Shown: positions 20,067-29,376 of the stretch, piece after piece
Layout: every line of letters starts with the position of its first letter
Position numbering within the stretch: position 1 is the first letter of the stretch
Assembly (NCBI RefSeq): GCF_037023725.1
Contig: NZ_CP146077.1
Location: 2,269,001 to 2,333,000, forward strand
Direction of reading: 5' to 3'
DNA from: Pseudomonas bubulae
GTDB lineage: Bacteria; Pseudomonadota; Gammaproteobacteria; Pseudomonadales; Pseudomonadaceae
Length of the DNA stretch: 64,000 bases
Program-made: the position numbers and the translations under genes
The notes under the pieces: model-generated
Databases searched by the model: none
The model's input: the letters and a program-made list of their open reading frames with translations, nothing else
Told to the model about the DNA's origin: nothing

Positions 20067-21710
20067 TCAGGATGAAGTCTGGATAAACGCCCCCGTGGCG
20101 TGGCTGGCCGGGGTGTTACTGGCAAGTTCCGGGGCTTCTTCGCTGTCCTCGTCGTCTTCCAGCCGGACCAGATGAGCCGGCACGCCGGTGGCCGCGCCCC
20201 AGTAATAGATGCCCGTCGCGCAAGCTGCGACGACCAGGGTGTCAAACGGGTGGGCAAGTACGCCCAGGCCGCCGAAAGTGCCGAGTTTGGACAGCACCAT
20301 GGTTACGGCGTAGAAGCCGATCAGCCACAAAGATGAGCGTACTTGCTGGCCCAGGCTCAGGTGGTTGGTCGGTACGAATCGCGAACACAGCAGGTACACC
20401 ACGAACATCACGATTTGCAGGCCGAGCAGCCAGGACACGGTGTTCCAGCCTGACCAGTAAACAATCAGCGCAGCGACGATAAATGACAGCGGCCCCATCA
20501 CTCCCATCCACTTGACCCGGAACGGGCGCGGCATGTCTGGGGCATTGCGGCGCAATGCGGCCACGGACACCGGTGCCACTGCGTAGCTCAGTACCAGGGC
20601 GGCAGATACCACGCTGATCAGGGCTTCCCAGGACGGGAAAGGCAGGGTCCAGAACACCGACAGGCCAAAGGTCAGCCACAGCGCCGGGCGCGGGATGCCG
20701 GACTTTTCATCGATGCGGGTGAAAATCTTGAAAAACGTGCCGGTTTGCGCCCAGCCATAAATCACCCGCGGTGTGGCATTCATGTAAATGTTGCCGCAGC
20801 CGCTTGGCGAGATCACCGCATCAGCCACCACCAGATAAGCCAGCCAGCCCACACCCAGAGCCAGGGCGATGTCGCGATAGGGCAATGCCAGTTCCTTGGT
20901 CACGCCGGCCCAGCCGTTGGCCAGCATTTCAGTGGGTACGCCGCCGAGGAAGGCCACTTGCAGCAGCACATAAATCACGGTCGACAACAGGACCGACAGG
21001 ATCAGGGCAATCGGGATGGTGCGTTGCGGGTTCTTCACTTCACTGGCCACCGAAATGATCGGTGTCAGGCCCAGATAGGCGAAGATAATGCCGCCTGCAG
21101 AAACGGCCATCTGCACACCCGACAGGCCGAACGGGGCGAAGCCCTGGGCGTAGAGATTTTCCGGTTTGAAGAAGGTGAACAGCACGCCGATGACCAGCAG
21201 CGGCACGATAAATTTGAATACGCTGACCAGGTTATTGGCCATGGCGAAGGTCTTCACGCTTCGGTAGTTGAGCATGAAAAACAGGCACAGCAGGCCGAAC
21301 TGCAGGAGCCAGCCCAGGATCGAAGGGTCACTGGAGCCGGCCTTGGTCAGCTCGGGGAACCATGCCGCGGCGTATTGGCGGGCGGCGACCACTTCAATTG
21401 CCACCAGGCTGGAGAAGGCGATCAGGGTGATAAAGCCCATCAAGTAACCGAGCAACGGGCCATGGGAGTAAACCGGGTAACGAATGACGCCACCGGCGCG
21501 CGGCAGGGCAGCGCCCAGCTCGCAGTAAACGATGCCTAGCAACAGCACGGAAAAACCGCCCAGCAGCCAGGAAAAAATCCCAGCCGGGCCAGCGATCGCC
21601 GACACATGACTGGCTGCAAACAACCAGCCGGAACCGAAGATGGCACCCAGACCGATAAAGGTCAGGTCCATCAGTGAGAGCTGTTTCTTGAATTTGCCTT
21701 TACCTGACAT
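20067..21710 (-). CDS. APC-family amino acid permease, probable hydroxyproline importer
   Basis: This 547-residue permease has about 12-14 membrane helices. The first carries the unwound-helix motif GLGAIFGSGWLF, typical of APC-superfamily amino acid transporters. The C-terminus is acidic (LEDDEDSEEAPE). It is the first gene of the minus-strand cluster, divergent from the AraC-type regulator, so it most likely brings hydroxyproline into the cell. A transporter for another amino acid is the alternative. Confidence 0.85.
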   Translation of the reverse strand: MSGKGKFKKQLSLMDLTFIGLGAIFGSGWLFAASHVSAIAGPAGIFSWLLGGFSVLLLGIVYCELGAALPRAGGVIRYPVYSHGPLLGYLMGFITLIAFSSLVAIEVVAARQYAAAWFPELTKAGSSDPSILGWLLQFGLLCLFFMLNYRSVKTFAMANNLVSVFKFIVPLLVIGVLFTFFKPENLYAQGFAPFGLSGVQMAVSAGGIIFAYLGLTPIISVASEVKNPQRTIPIALILSVLLSTVIYVLLQVAFLGGVPTEMLANGWAGVTKELALPYRDIALALGVGWLAYLVVADAVISPSGCGNIYMNATPRVIYGWAQTGTFFKIFTRIDEKSGIPRPALWLTFGLSVFWTLPFPSWEALISVVSAALVLSYAVAPVSVAALRRNAPDMPRPFRVKWMGVMGPLSFIVAALIVYWSGWNTVSWLLGLQIVMFVVYLLCSRFVPTNHLSLGQQVRSSLWLIGFYAVTMVLSKLGTFGGLGVLAHPFDTLVVAACATGIYYWGAATGVPAHLVRLEDDEDSEEAPELASNTPASHATGAFIQTSS

Positions 21711-21912
21711 AGCGTCGCCTTTTTGTGAGTTATTGGTTAGGCAGGTGTGATGTCATTTGCCATTGCGCCAATACGGTTGGCGGGTGTGCAATGGCGCTAG
21801 ATTGAACGTCGGGGAAAGTTTGCGATTGATCTTTTCCATTGAAGCCGATGACGAAATCAGCACAATGCACCCAGGCGGCCGATACCTGGCCAGTGGTGGG
21901 AGAGTGAGTTTG

Positions 21913-22686
21913 ATGACGCAGAATGCTTTTGCAATCCTGAGCCAGGGCAGCGAGTTGAGCCGCCCCGAGAGTCTTGAGCAGTTGCTCTCGGGGGTAGCCC
22001 TGTTGCTACCGATGCTCGATGCCATCCCCAATGCCGCGATCTTCATCAAGGACAATGCCGCGCGCTATGTACTGGCCAACCGCACCCTGGTCCAGCGCTG
22101 CGGCCTCAAGCAGTTGCAACCCCTGCTCGGCAAAACCAGCGCCGAGGTATTCCCCGCGCAGTTGGGGCCGGGCTATACCGAGCAGGATCGCCAGGTGCTG
22201 GAGCAGGGGCTGGTGCTAGAGGACCAGCTGGAACTGCATCTGTACGGGACCCGGGAGCCTGGCTGGTGCCTGACCCACAAGCGCCCGCTGTACAATCTCC
22301 AGGGCGAGATCATCGGCCTGGCCGGGATCTCCGTGGACTTGCAATCAGCCAGTGATACCCACCCGGCGTACCAGCGGCTGGCGGCAGTGGATGAGCACAT
22401 TCGCACGCATTTCAACCGCCGCGTTACCCTGGGTGAGTTGACCCGTATTGCCGGAATCTCCGTGGCGCAACTGGAGCGCTACTGCAAGCGTGTGTTTCAC
22501 CTGACGCCACGGCAGATGATCCAGAAGGTGCGTCTGGAACACGCCCATCGGCTGTTGCTGACCGATATTCCGATTACCCAGGTGGCCCTGCAGTGCGGAT
22601 ACACCGACCACAGCGCATTCACCCGCCAATTCAAGGCATTGACCGGCTTTACCCCGCGCCAGTATCGCCAGGCCACGGCACAGTGA
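21913..22686 (+). CDS. PAS-AraC transcriptional regulator of the hydroxyproline cluster
   Basis: This 257-residue protein has an N-terminal PAS-like domain (LDAIPNAAIFIKDNAARYVLANRTL, about residues 35-140) and a C-terminal AraC/XylS double helix-turn-helix (about 155-255) ending FKALTGFTPRQYRQA. It is divergent from the permease gene with a 202-base shared control region, the usual layout for a local activator. The ATG at 21913 (MTQNAFAIL) has GGGAGAG upstream; in-frame starts at 21757 and 21865 lack a convincing site. A PAS sensor on an AraC head is less common than a cupin. Confidence 0.88.
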   Translation: MTQNAFAILSQGSELSRPESLEQLLSGVALLLPMLDAIPNAAIFIKDNAARYVLANRTLVQRCGLKQLQPLLGKTSAEVFPAQLGPGYTEQDRQVLEQGLVLEDQLELHLYGTREPGWCLTHKRPLYNLQGEIIGLAGISVDLQSASDTHPAYQRLAAVDEHIRTHFNRRVTLGELTRIAGISVAQLERYCKRVFHLTPRQMIQKVRLEHAHRLLLTDIPITQVALQCGYTDHSAFTRQFKALTGFTPRQYRQATAQ

Positions 22687-22793
22687 GAGTGTCGCCGCGC
22701 TTGTGATTTTTATCAGCGCCTCTATGTATTTCGTCGCGCCGGGGTGCTAAGAGTCTGCCCTGGCCAATGCAACCTGCTGGAGAACGACCGCGA

Positions 22794-23270
22794 GTGAGTA
22801 CCAACATCATCACCAGGCAAGGCCATGAAGCCCTGAAGCAGGAGCTTGACTACCTGTGGCGGGAAAAGCGCCCGGATACCACACGCAAGGTGACCTGGGC
22901 AGCATCACTGGGTGATCGCAGCGAAAACGCTGACTACCAGTACAACAAGAAGTTGCTGCGCGAGATTGACCGACGGGTGCGCTACCTGCGCAAGCGCCTC
23001 GAGGATGTACGGGTGGTTGATTACTCGCCGGAGCAGGAAGGCCGGGTGTTTTTTGGTGCCTGGGTCGAAATTGAAAACGAGGCCGGGGACGTCAAGAAAT
23101 TCCGCATTGTGGGTTACGACGAAATCTACGGACGCAACGACTACATCTCCATCGACTCACCGATGGCCCGTGCGCTGTTGAAGAAAGAGGTGGGCGACGA
23201 GGCAGTGGTGCAGACCCCGAGCGGGGAAGTGCTGTGGTGGATCAACGAGATTTATTACGAGAAAAGCTAG
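22794..23270 (+). CDS. greB: Transcription elongation factor GreB
   Basis: This 158-residue protein has the Gre layout: an N-terminal coiled coil with the acidic tip (GDRSENADYQYNKK) that enters the RNA polymerase secondary channel and stimulates cleavage of backtracked RNA, then an FKBP-like C-terminal domain. RRVRYLRKRLEDVRVVD and the C-terminal GEVLWWINEIYY are GreB-type. The GTG at 22794 gives the E. coli GreB length and has GGAGA upstream; an ATG 27 bases earlier is possible. Confidence 0.93.
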   Translation: MSTNIITRQGHEALKQELDYLWREKRPDTTRKVTWAASLGDRSENADYQYNKKLLREIDRRVRYLRKRLEDVRVVDYSPEQEGRVFFGAWVEIENEAGDVKKFRIVGYDEIYGRNDYISIDSPMARALLKKEVGDEAVVQTPSGEVLWWINEIYYEKS

Positions 23271-23318
23271 GGTAAAACCTGGGCGGATATTTAGCCGCTG
23301 CAGGGTTTAACTGGTGTA

Positions 23319-23896
23319 CCGCGTACATATCCGGCATCTGCGTATAACTGGAATATTGGTTTCGCCCTTACGGCGAGTCACTTTTTCCAGACGCCGAAAA
23401 AGTAACCAAAAAGGCTTGCCCCTGGCGTACGGCCTTCGCTGCGCTCAGGTTCCCTCGTTCCGGTCCCGCTCCGTGGGCCCGCCGCCACGGGCCATCCATG
23501 GCCCATCGCGGCTCTCCCGGCATCCATGCCGGGAGGCCCACTGCGCAGAACCTCCTCTCGGCCTCCCGATGGGGCGGGTAGATCAAGATCAAAAGCCGTC
23601 GAGGCGGCCGACCGGCCGGCCTGTTTGAATGCAGGATTTTCGACCGACATATCTCCCTGTGGGAGCCGGGCTTGCCCGCGATGCAGGCACCTCGTTCTAT
23701 CTGGAGGAACAAAGTGCTGCCATCGCGGGCAAGCCCGCTCCCATAACAGAGCCGGAAGGAGCCGGCGAACCTTGGCGAATCGGCCGAATGGTAGGGCGAG
23801 GACCTTTTGGTTCCTTTTGGGTCCTTTCAAAATGGACTCGCCGTAAGGGCGAAACCAATACTTCAGTTATACGCAAATGCCGGATATGTACGCGGC
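23319..23896. repeat. Composite inverted-repeat element with internal REP palindrome
   Basis: Arms of about 95 bases at 23319-23413 and 23803-23896 are inverted copies of each other; for example GGTTTCGCCCTTACGGCGAG is matched by CTCGCCGTAAGGGCGAAACC. The interior holds shorter palindromes, including CCGGCATCCATGCCGG, and one REP-like unit (23658-23745). The right-hand arm is diverged by small changes. No transposase is encoded, so if mobile it would need help in trans. From memory, similar GC-rich composite repeats recur in Pseudomonas genomes. Confidence 0.75.
23658..23745. repeat. REP-like palindrome inside the composite element
   Basis: TGTGGGAGCCGGGCTTGCCC on the left is matched by GGGCAAGCCCGCTCCCA on the right, around a variable centre. 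It belongs to the same family as the other GTGGGAGC repeats in the window. Confidence 0.8.
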
Positions 23897-23973
23897 GTAA
23901 CAGTTGATTCCCAAAACGACGATCGCAGCCTCGCTGCGCTCGTCAACGCCAGGATTTATAGTGTCTGGCCATA

Positions 23974-26478
23974 TCAACCCTCGCGCAACACCGTCAACGG
24001 GCTGGCATTCAGCGCCCTGCGTGTGCCAAACACGCCCGCACCGCCCACCATCACCGCGCCCAGCACCGGCAACAGCAACAACCACGGATGTGGGTGCCAC
24101 GGCAGGTCAAAGGCAAAGCGGTAAAGCACCAGACTGACCAGTTCGGCCCCCAGCGCCGCCAGCAGGCCGCTGGTGGCGCCCAGCAAGCCGAACTCGATGC
24201 GCCGGGCCTTCACCAGCAGTTGCCGCTCGGCCCCCAGCGCGCGCAGCAGGGCGCCCTGGCGAATGCGTTCATCCAGGGTGGATTGCAAGCCGGAAAACAG
24301 CACCGCCATGCCCGCCGCCAACACAAACAGCAGCACGTATTCCACAGCAATGGTCACTTGCGCCAGGATGCTGCGCAGTTGCTCCAGCAATGCATCGATA
24401 GGCAAGATGGTCACGGCCGGGAAGGTGCGCGACAGTTCGATGATTTCCTTGTCGTGTCCCGGTGCCAGGTAAAAGCTGGTGAGGTAGGTGGCCGGCAAGT
24501 CCTGCAAGGTGCCAGGCTGGAAAATCATGAAAAAGTTGGGCTGGAAGTTGTCCCAGTTGATGCTGCGCAAACTGGTGACCCGTGCTTCGCGATTGACACC
24601 GGCAATGGTGAAGGTCATCAGGTCGCCCAGCTTCAGCTTGAGGCTTTCGGCGACTTTGGCTTCCACTGAAACGCCCGGCACATCGCCTTCGGGCTTCGGG
24701 CCCCACCAGCTACCTGCCGTCAGCTGGTTTTCGGCAGGCAGGTCAGCGGCCCAGGTCAGGCTCAGGTCGCGCTGGATGGCCTTGTCGCCACTGGAGTCCT
24801 TGCTGACGATGTCCTGCACCGGTTCGCCATTGATGCTGATCAGACGCCCCGGAATGACCGGGTACAGCGGCGCAGCGCGGGCCTGAAGGGTCATCAGGTG
24901 GGCGCCGAAAGCCTCCTTGTCGGCCGGCAGGATATTCAGCGCAAAGTAGTTGGGTGCATCTTTGGGCAACTGGTTTTGCCAGGTGTCGAGCAATTCGCCG
25001 CGCAGCAGGGCGATCAGGGCCATCGACAGCAGGATCAGGCCAAAGGCCAGGGCCTGGCCCGCCGCGGCCAGCGGATGGCGCAGCAACTGACCCAGCCCCA
25101 GGCGCCAGGGCAGTGAGGCACGGGCCAGCAGGCGGCGCAGACTTTGCAGGCCCAGCAGCAGGATTCCGCCAAGCACCACGGCGGCAATCACGCCACCCCC
25201 GAGCAGGGCGAAGGTCAGCACCAGGTCCAGGCTCATGCGCCACATGATCAGCCCCAGTGCCAGCAGCGCCGCGCCGTAGACGGTCCAGGTGCTGGCCGGA
25301 ATCGGCAGCAAATCGCGGCGCAACACCCGCAGTGGAGGTACGCGGCCCAGTGCCGCGAGCGGCGGCAAGGCGAAACCAGCCAGCGCCACCAGCCCGGTAC
25401 CCATCCCGGCAATCGCCGGCATCAGGCCGCCGGGCGGTACGTTAGCCGGTAGCAGGTCATGCAACAGGGCGAACAGTCCAAGTTGCGCGAGCCAGCCGAG
25501 AAAGGAGCCGGCGAGGCTGGCCAGCAGCCCGAGCACACTCAGTTGCAGGGTAAACAACCAGAGTGTTTCGCGCCGTGACAGGCCGAGGCAACGCAGCAGG
25601 GCGCTGGCATCGAAACGCCGATTGGCAAAGCGGGTGGCAGACAACGCTACGGCCACGCCCGCCAGCAGCACCGCCACCAGGCTGGCCATGTTCAGGTAAC
25701 GCTCGGCCTTGCCCAGCGCACCGCCGATCTGCTGGTTGCCGTCACGGCCGTCCAGGAGGCGCTGGTTGGCGTCCAGGCCAGGCTTGATCACCTGGCGATA
25801 CGATTCCAGCGCCGGTGCTTCACCGCGCCACAGTTCGCGGTAGGTGACACGGCTGCCCGGTTGTACGATGCCGGTGGCGGCAAGGTCGTCAAGATTGATC
25901 AGTACTCGTGGGGTCAGGCTGTAAAGGTTGCCGGCCCGGTCGGGTTCGTAAGTCAGCACGCGGGTGATACGTACGGTTTTTGAACCGACATCGATTTCAT
26001 CGCCGACCTTCAGGTCCAGCGCGGTCAGCAGTCGGGCTTCGGCCCAGGCCTCACCGGATTTGGGACCGCCCCCAGGCTGTTCTTCGGCATAGGGCTGCGG
26101 GGCGCTTTTCAGTTCGCCGCGCAACGGGTAGGCATCGTCTGCCGCCTTGATGCTGGAGAGCTGAATGCCATTGTCGGTGGCAATCACGCTGGCGAATTCG
26201 ACCACGCGGGCGTGTTCGAGGCCCAGGTCGTTGCCGACCTTGATTTGTTCTTCACGGGCCGGGGCCGTGCCATCAAGCACCAGGTCGGCGCCGAGGAACT
26301 CGGTGGCACGCAACAACATCGCGCCATTAAGACGGGCACCGAAGTAGCCGATGGCCGTGCTGGCCGCCACGGCGACCAGCAGGGCGAAGAACAGCACCCG
26401 CAGCTCGCCGGCGCGGGCATCGCGCAGTAATTGGCGTACGGCCAGACTCAGCATGCGCAACAGCGGCAGACGTGCCAT
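23974..26478 (-). CDS. ABC transporter permease, YbbP/FtsX-type
   Basis: This 834-residue membrane protein has one N-terminal helix, a large periplasmic domain, then FtsX-type helix groups in the middle and at the C-terminus (about ten helices in all). This is the MacB/LolC-like architecture of YbbP, which performs work in the periplasm rather than classic import. It overlaps the partner ATPase gene by one base (stop/start region at 26478). The substrate is unknown; its pairing with the lysophospholipase gene tesA suggests a lipid-related role. Confidence 0.9.
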   Translation of the reverse strand: MARLPLLRMLSLAVRQLLRDARAGELRVLFFALLVAVAASTAIGYFGARLNGAMLLRATEFLGADLVLDGTAPAREEQIKVGNDLGLEHARVVEFASVIATDNGIQLSSIKAADDAYPLRGELKSAPQPYAEEQPGGGPKSGEAWAEARLLTALDLKVGDEIDVGSKTVRITRVLTYEPDRAGNLYSLTPRVLINLDDLAATGIVQPGSRVTYRELWRGEAPALESYRQVIKPGLDANQRLLDGRDGNQQIGGALGKAERYLNMASLVAVLLAGVAVALSATRFANRRFDASALLRCLGLSRRETLWLFTLQLSVLGLLASLAGSFLGWLAQLGLFALLHDLLPANVPPGGLMPAIAGMGTGLVALAGFALPPLAALGRVPPLRVLRRDLLPIPASTWTVYGAALLALGLIMWRMSLDLVLTFALLGGGVIAAVVLGGILLLGLQSLRRLLARASLPWRLGLGQLLRHPLAAAGQALAFGLILLSMALIALLRGELLDTWQNQLPKDAPNYFALNILPADKEAFGAHLMTLQARAAPLYPVIPGRLISINGEPVQDIVSKDSSGDKAIQRDLSLTWAADLPAENQLTAGSWWGPKPEGDVPGVSVEAKVAESLKLKLGDLMTFTIAGVNREARVTSLRSINWDNFQPNFFMIFQPGTLQDLPATYLTSFYLAPGHDKEIIELSRTFPAVTILPIDALLEQLRSILAQVTIAVEYVLLFVLAAGMAVLFSGLQSTLDERIRQGALLRALGAERQLLVKARRIEFGLLGATSGLLAALGAELVSLVLYRFAFDLPWHPHPWLLLLPVLGAVMVGGAGVFGTRRALNASPLTVLREG

Positions 26479-27161
26479 CAGGGCTCCAGAGGGCCGACCA
26501 GATGGCCAGCTTCAAGACGGATCAGGCGCCGGCAACGATGGGCCAGGCGTTCGTCATGGGTCACCAGCACCAGGGTGGTGCCGTTTTCCTTGTTCAGTTC
26601 AAAGAGCAGGTCGGTGATGCGCTCGCCAGTGTGGCTGTCCAGGTTGCCGGTAGGTTCATCGGCAAACAGCACGTCGGGATTGGCGGCAAATGCCCGGGCA
26701 ATGGCGACCCGTTGCTGCTCGCCGCCGGACAGCTGGCGTGGCGAGTGACTCAGGCGCTGGCCCAGGCCGACGCGTTCCAGCAGGTGGCGGGCATGCTCGC
26801 GGGCATCCTTGCGACCCTCCAGTTCCAGCGGCAGCATGACGTTTTCCAGGGCATTGAGGCTGTCGAGCAGCTGGAATGACTGGAACACAAAGCCCACGTG
26901 TTCGGCCCGCACCCGGGCGCGCTGGTCTTCGTCCAGGGTGCTCAGGGCCCGCCCGGCCAGGATTACTTCGCCCTGGCTGGGCAGGTCGAGGCCGGCGAGC
27001 AGGCCCAGCAGCGTCGATTTGCCTGAACCTGAGGCGCCGACAATCGCCAGGCTGTCGCCCTTGCTCAGTTCGAGGCTCAAGGAGTGCAGGATGGTTAACT
27101 CGCCTTCCGCGCTGGGAACCACTTTGCTAAGGTTCTGCGCGGTGAGAATACTTTCGCCCAT
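26478..27161 (-). CDS. ybbA: ABC transporter ATP-binding protein, YbbA-type
   Basis: This 227-residue ATPase has the Walker A GASGSGKST, the signature LSGGEQQRVAIARA and the Walker B with D-loop VLFADEPTGNLD, in the MacB/LolD subfamily. It pairs with the FtsX-type permease directly downstream. Its start codon is only 10 bases from the start of tesA on the other strand, the same tesA-ybbA-ybbP order as in enterobacteria. Confidence 0.94.
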   Translation of the reverse strand: MGESILTAQNLSKVVPSAEGELTILHSLSLELSKGDSLAIVGASGSGKSTLLGLLAGLDLPSQGEVILAGRALSTLDEDQRARVRAEHVGFVFQSFQLLDSLNALENVMLPLELEGRKDAREHARHLLERVGLGQRLSHSPRQLSGGEQQRVAIARAFAANPDVLFADEPTGNLDSHTGERITDLLFELNKENGTTLVLVTHDERLAHRCRRLIRLEAGHLVGPLEP

Positions 27162-27171
27162 GGAGAATCCA

Positions 27172-27777
27172 ATGCGTGTGTGGTTTTTAAGTGTTGCTCT
27201 GGCCCTGATGTGCGTGGCACAGACGGCAACGGCGGGAACTATCTTGATCGTCGGCGATAGTATCAGCGCGGCTTTCGGCCTGGATACCCGTCAGGGATGG
27301 GTGTCTTTGCTCGAACAGCGGCTCAGGGAGCAAGGCTACGACGACAAGGTGGTCAATGCTTCGATCAGTGGCGACACCAGCGCCGGAGGGCTGGCGCGGC
27401 TTCCTGCGCTGCTTGCAGAGCATAAACCGGATGTAGTGATTGTCGAGCTGGGTGGCAACGATGGCCTGCGCGGGCAGCTCCCTGCGCAATTGAAACAAAA
27501 TCTTGCAGGAATGATTGATGCCTCGCAGCAGGCGGGTGCCAAGGTGTTGCTGTTGGGGATGCAATTGCCGCCCAATTATGGCGCGCGTTACACCCGGGCT
27601 TTTGCTGCGGTGTACAGCGAGCTGGGCAAGGAAAAAAACGTTGCCCTGGTGCCGTTTTTGCTTGAGGGCGTGGGCGGCAAGCCCGAACTGATGCAGGCCG
27701 ATCGCATCCACCCGGCAGTCGGTGCGCAGGGGCTTTTGCTGGATAATGTGTGGCCGGCGTTAAAACCCCTGCTTTGA
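27172..27777 (+). CDS. tesA: Arylesterase/acyl-CoA thioesterase I-lysophospholipase, TesA-type
   Basis: This 201-residue SGNH hydrolase has a signal peptide (cut near ATAG, residue 20). The nucleophile Ser is in VGDSISAAFG, block III is GGNDGLRG, and the C-terminal DRIHP holds the Asp and His. It would act in the periplasm on short acyl esters or lysophospholipids. The ATG at 27172 follows GGAG, which itself abuts the ybbA start codon; a longer in-frame start is only the antisense of ybbA. Confidence 0.94.
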   Translation: MRVWFLSVALALMCVAQTATAGTILIVGDSISAAFGLDTRQGWVSLLEQRLREQGYDDKVVNASISGDTSAGGLARLPALLAEHKPDVVIVELGGNDGLRGQLPAQLKQNLAGMIDASQQAGAKVLLLGMQLPPNYGARYTRAFAAVYSELGKEKNVALVPFLLEGVGGKPELMQADRIHPAVGAQGLLLDNVWPALKPLL

Positions 27778-27835
27778 TGCTTTTCTAGTGGCAGTGTTTC
27801 GGCTAAGGTGGCGCCCCCCCGATTTGGAGCCCTCG

Positions 27836-28129
27836 ATGTCGCGTCCTGCCTGGTCTTTATATGCCTATCAACTGATCGAGCCCGATGAGCAGCTCGATCT
27901 GTTCGCCTGCCAGGAGGTACGGGTGCATCTGGTGACACGTCAACTGGAGCTGGGAGGCACCATTGACCGCACCTTGTGTGGCTCATTGCTGCCGGCGCAA
28001 CCGCGTTGGTCGGATGTCACCCGCAAGGTGTTTCAGGACCACCGGTTATGCCCGCTGTGCCGGGCAATCATCGAGTCGCAGCGCCGGGGCACGGAGCCCA
28101 TCTGGCCAGAGTTGCGCTTTGAACTATGA
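27836..28129 (+). CDS. Small cysteine-containing protein of unknown function
   Basis: This 97-residue soluble protein has a CxxC pair (RLCPLCRAI, near residues 80-83) and two further Cys in FACQEV and LCGSLLP. The pattern could bind zinc, but four well-placed ligands are not certain. TTGGAGCC precedes the ATG at 27836. I recognise no named family. It is 58 bases after tesA and may be co-transcribed with it. Confidence 0.75.
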   Translation: MSRPAWSLYAYQLIEPDEQLDLFACQEVRVHLVTRQLELGGTIDRTLCGSLLPAQPRWSDVTRKVFQDHRLCPLCRAIIESQRRGTEPIWPELRFEL

Positions 28130-28227
28130 TCTTACCTGTTTGATGCCCTGACCGGCTCACGCTCCCCGTGGGCGCGGTGTACACTCCCTTTTTTTGTCCC
28201 CCGTTGATTATGCGAAGGATGTTCCGG

Positions 28228-29256
28228 ATGTTGTCGCGCCTACCTGCAGTTACCCGCTACCTGTCCGTTGCCGCACTTTGTGTTGCGGGTCCCGCGGTCG
28301 CGCTTGAATTCCCGCTGCCACCGCCTGGCGAAGATGTCGTTGGCGAAGTGCAGGTGATCAAAGGCAAGTACGAAGATTCCTTTGCCGACCTGGGTAACCA
28401 GTACGAGCTGGGCTATTCGGAAATGATCGCTGCCAACCCCGGGGTAGACGCCTGGCTGCCGGTCAAAAAGAACCCGGATGGCACCCTCGTCGATACCGAT
28501 ATCGTGTTGCCGACCCAGTTCATCCTGCCGCCGGGCAAGCGTGAGGGGATCGTGATCAACCTCGCCGAATACCGCCTGTATTATTATCCCAAGGACCAGA
28601 ACAAGGTTTACACCTTCCCGCTGGGGATTGGCCGCGAAGGTTGGGGATCGCCCCTGGGGCAAACCAAAATCACCGCCAAGACGCCCAATCCGACCTGGAC
28701 ACCGCCGGCTTCGATCAAGGCCGAGCACGCCAAAAATGGTGACCCGCTGCCTAACGTGGTGCCTGCAGGCCCCGATAACCCGCTGGGTCCGTTCAAGTTC
28801 ACCCTCGGCATGCCGGGCTACCTGATCCACGGCTCCAACGCCAAGTTCGGCATTGGCACGGGCACCAGCCACGGCTGCTTCCGCATGCTTAACCAGAACG
28901 TGCTGCAAATGGCGCAGATGGTGCCGGTGGGTACGCCGGTGCGGATCATCAACGAGCCGTACAAAATTGGCGTCAGTGGCGGCAAGGTGTTCCTTGAAGT
29001 TCACGAGCCGTTGAACGTGAAGGATGGTTCGTTGCTGGCCGTGAGCGACAAGTCGCACTTGACCCCTGAAGACTTGCAGAACAAGTACGCAGGCTTCATG
29101 AACTTCCTGCTCAAGCATCAGGACCTAGAAAACAGCATCCAGATAGACAAGGATCTGGCATTCCCGGTAGTGGGAGCAGAAACCGGCATACCTGCAGTAA
29201 TCGGCACAACCAATACCGGTATGGCTACTGGCCAGTCGCTGGATTATGTGCAGTAA
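28228..29256 (+). CDS. L,D-transpeptidase (YkuD family)
   Basis: This 342-residue periplasmic enzyme has a signal peptide (about residues 1-27), a short LysM-like region and a YkuD domain. The active-site motif SHGCFRM is present with the catalytic Cys near residue 217 and the His in LIHGSNAKFG. The family (ErfK/YbiS/YcfS) cross-links peptidoglycan or attaches Lpp-type lipoproteins to it. That fits its position next to oprI, whose product may be a substrate. The ATG at 28228 has GAAGGA 8 bases upstream; nearby ATGs at 28210 and 28219 are alternatives. Confidence 0.92.
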   Translation: MLSRLPAVTRYLSVAALCVAGPAVALEFPLPPPGEDVVGEVQVIKGKYEDSFADLGNQYELGYSEMIAANPGVDAWLPVKKNPDGTLVDTDIVLPTQFILPPGKREGIVINLAEYRLYYYPKDQNKVYTFPLGIGREGWGSPLGQTKITAKTPNPTWTPPASIKAEHAKNGDPLPNVVPAGPDNPLGPFKFTLGMPGYLIHGSNAKFGIGTGTSHGCFRMLNQNVLQMAQMVPVGTPVRIINEPYKIGVSGGKVFLEVHEPLNVKDGSLLAVSDKSHLTPEDLQNKYAGFMNFLLKHQDLENSIQIDKDLAFPVVGAETGIPAVIGTTNTGMATGQSLDYVQ

Positions 29257-29277
29257 GCCGTACTGAACAAGCGCAAT

Positions 29278-29315
29278 AAAAAGCCGCCCCGGTTAATACC
29301 CCTGGCGGCTTTTTT
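29278..29315 (+). terminator. Terminator after the L,D-transpeptidase gene
   Basis: AAGCCGCC and GGCGGCTT form a stem followed by a T run. It lies 20-30 bases beyond the stop codon and between two convergent genes. Confidence 0.88.
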
Positions 29316-29340
29316 ATTGCCTGTTTAGTGACCGGCAGGC

Positions 29341-29373
29341 AATAAAAAAGCCGACCTATAAATAGGTCGGCTT
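29341..29373 (-). terminator. oprI transcription terminator
   Basis: On the minus strand an 11-base stem (AAGCCGACCTA / TAGGTCGGCTT) with a TTTA loop runs into TTTTTTATT. It lies just after the oprI stop codon. Such strong terminators also stabilise the 3' end of abundant lipoprotein mRNAs. Confidence 0.92.
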
Positions 29374-29376
29374 GAT

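Larger units (their letters stand above)
23271..23973. other. 702-base non-coding gap with composite repeat
   Basis: No credible gene lies between greB and the ybbP-like gene. The gap is filled mainly by a large inverted-repeat element (23319-23896), listed separately. Open frames in it have no ribosome sites and read through palindromes. A small hairpin (GCGGATATTTAGCCGC, about 23283) follows greB. Confidence 0.8.

Noticed and set aside
23314..23846. Open frames of about 100-150 codons in the composite repeat
   Set aside because: They read through inverted repeats on both strands, lack ribosome sites, and give Arg/Pro/Gly-rich translations typical of repeat DNA.
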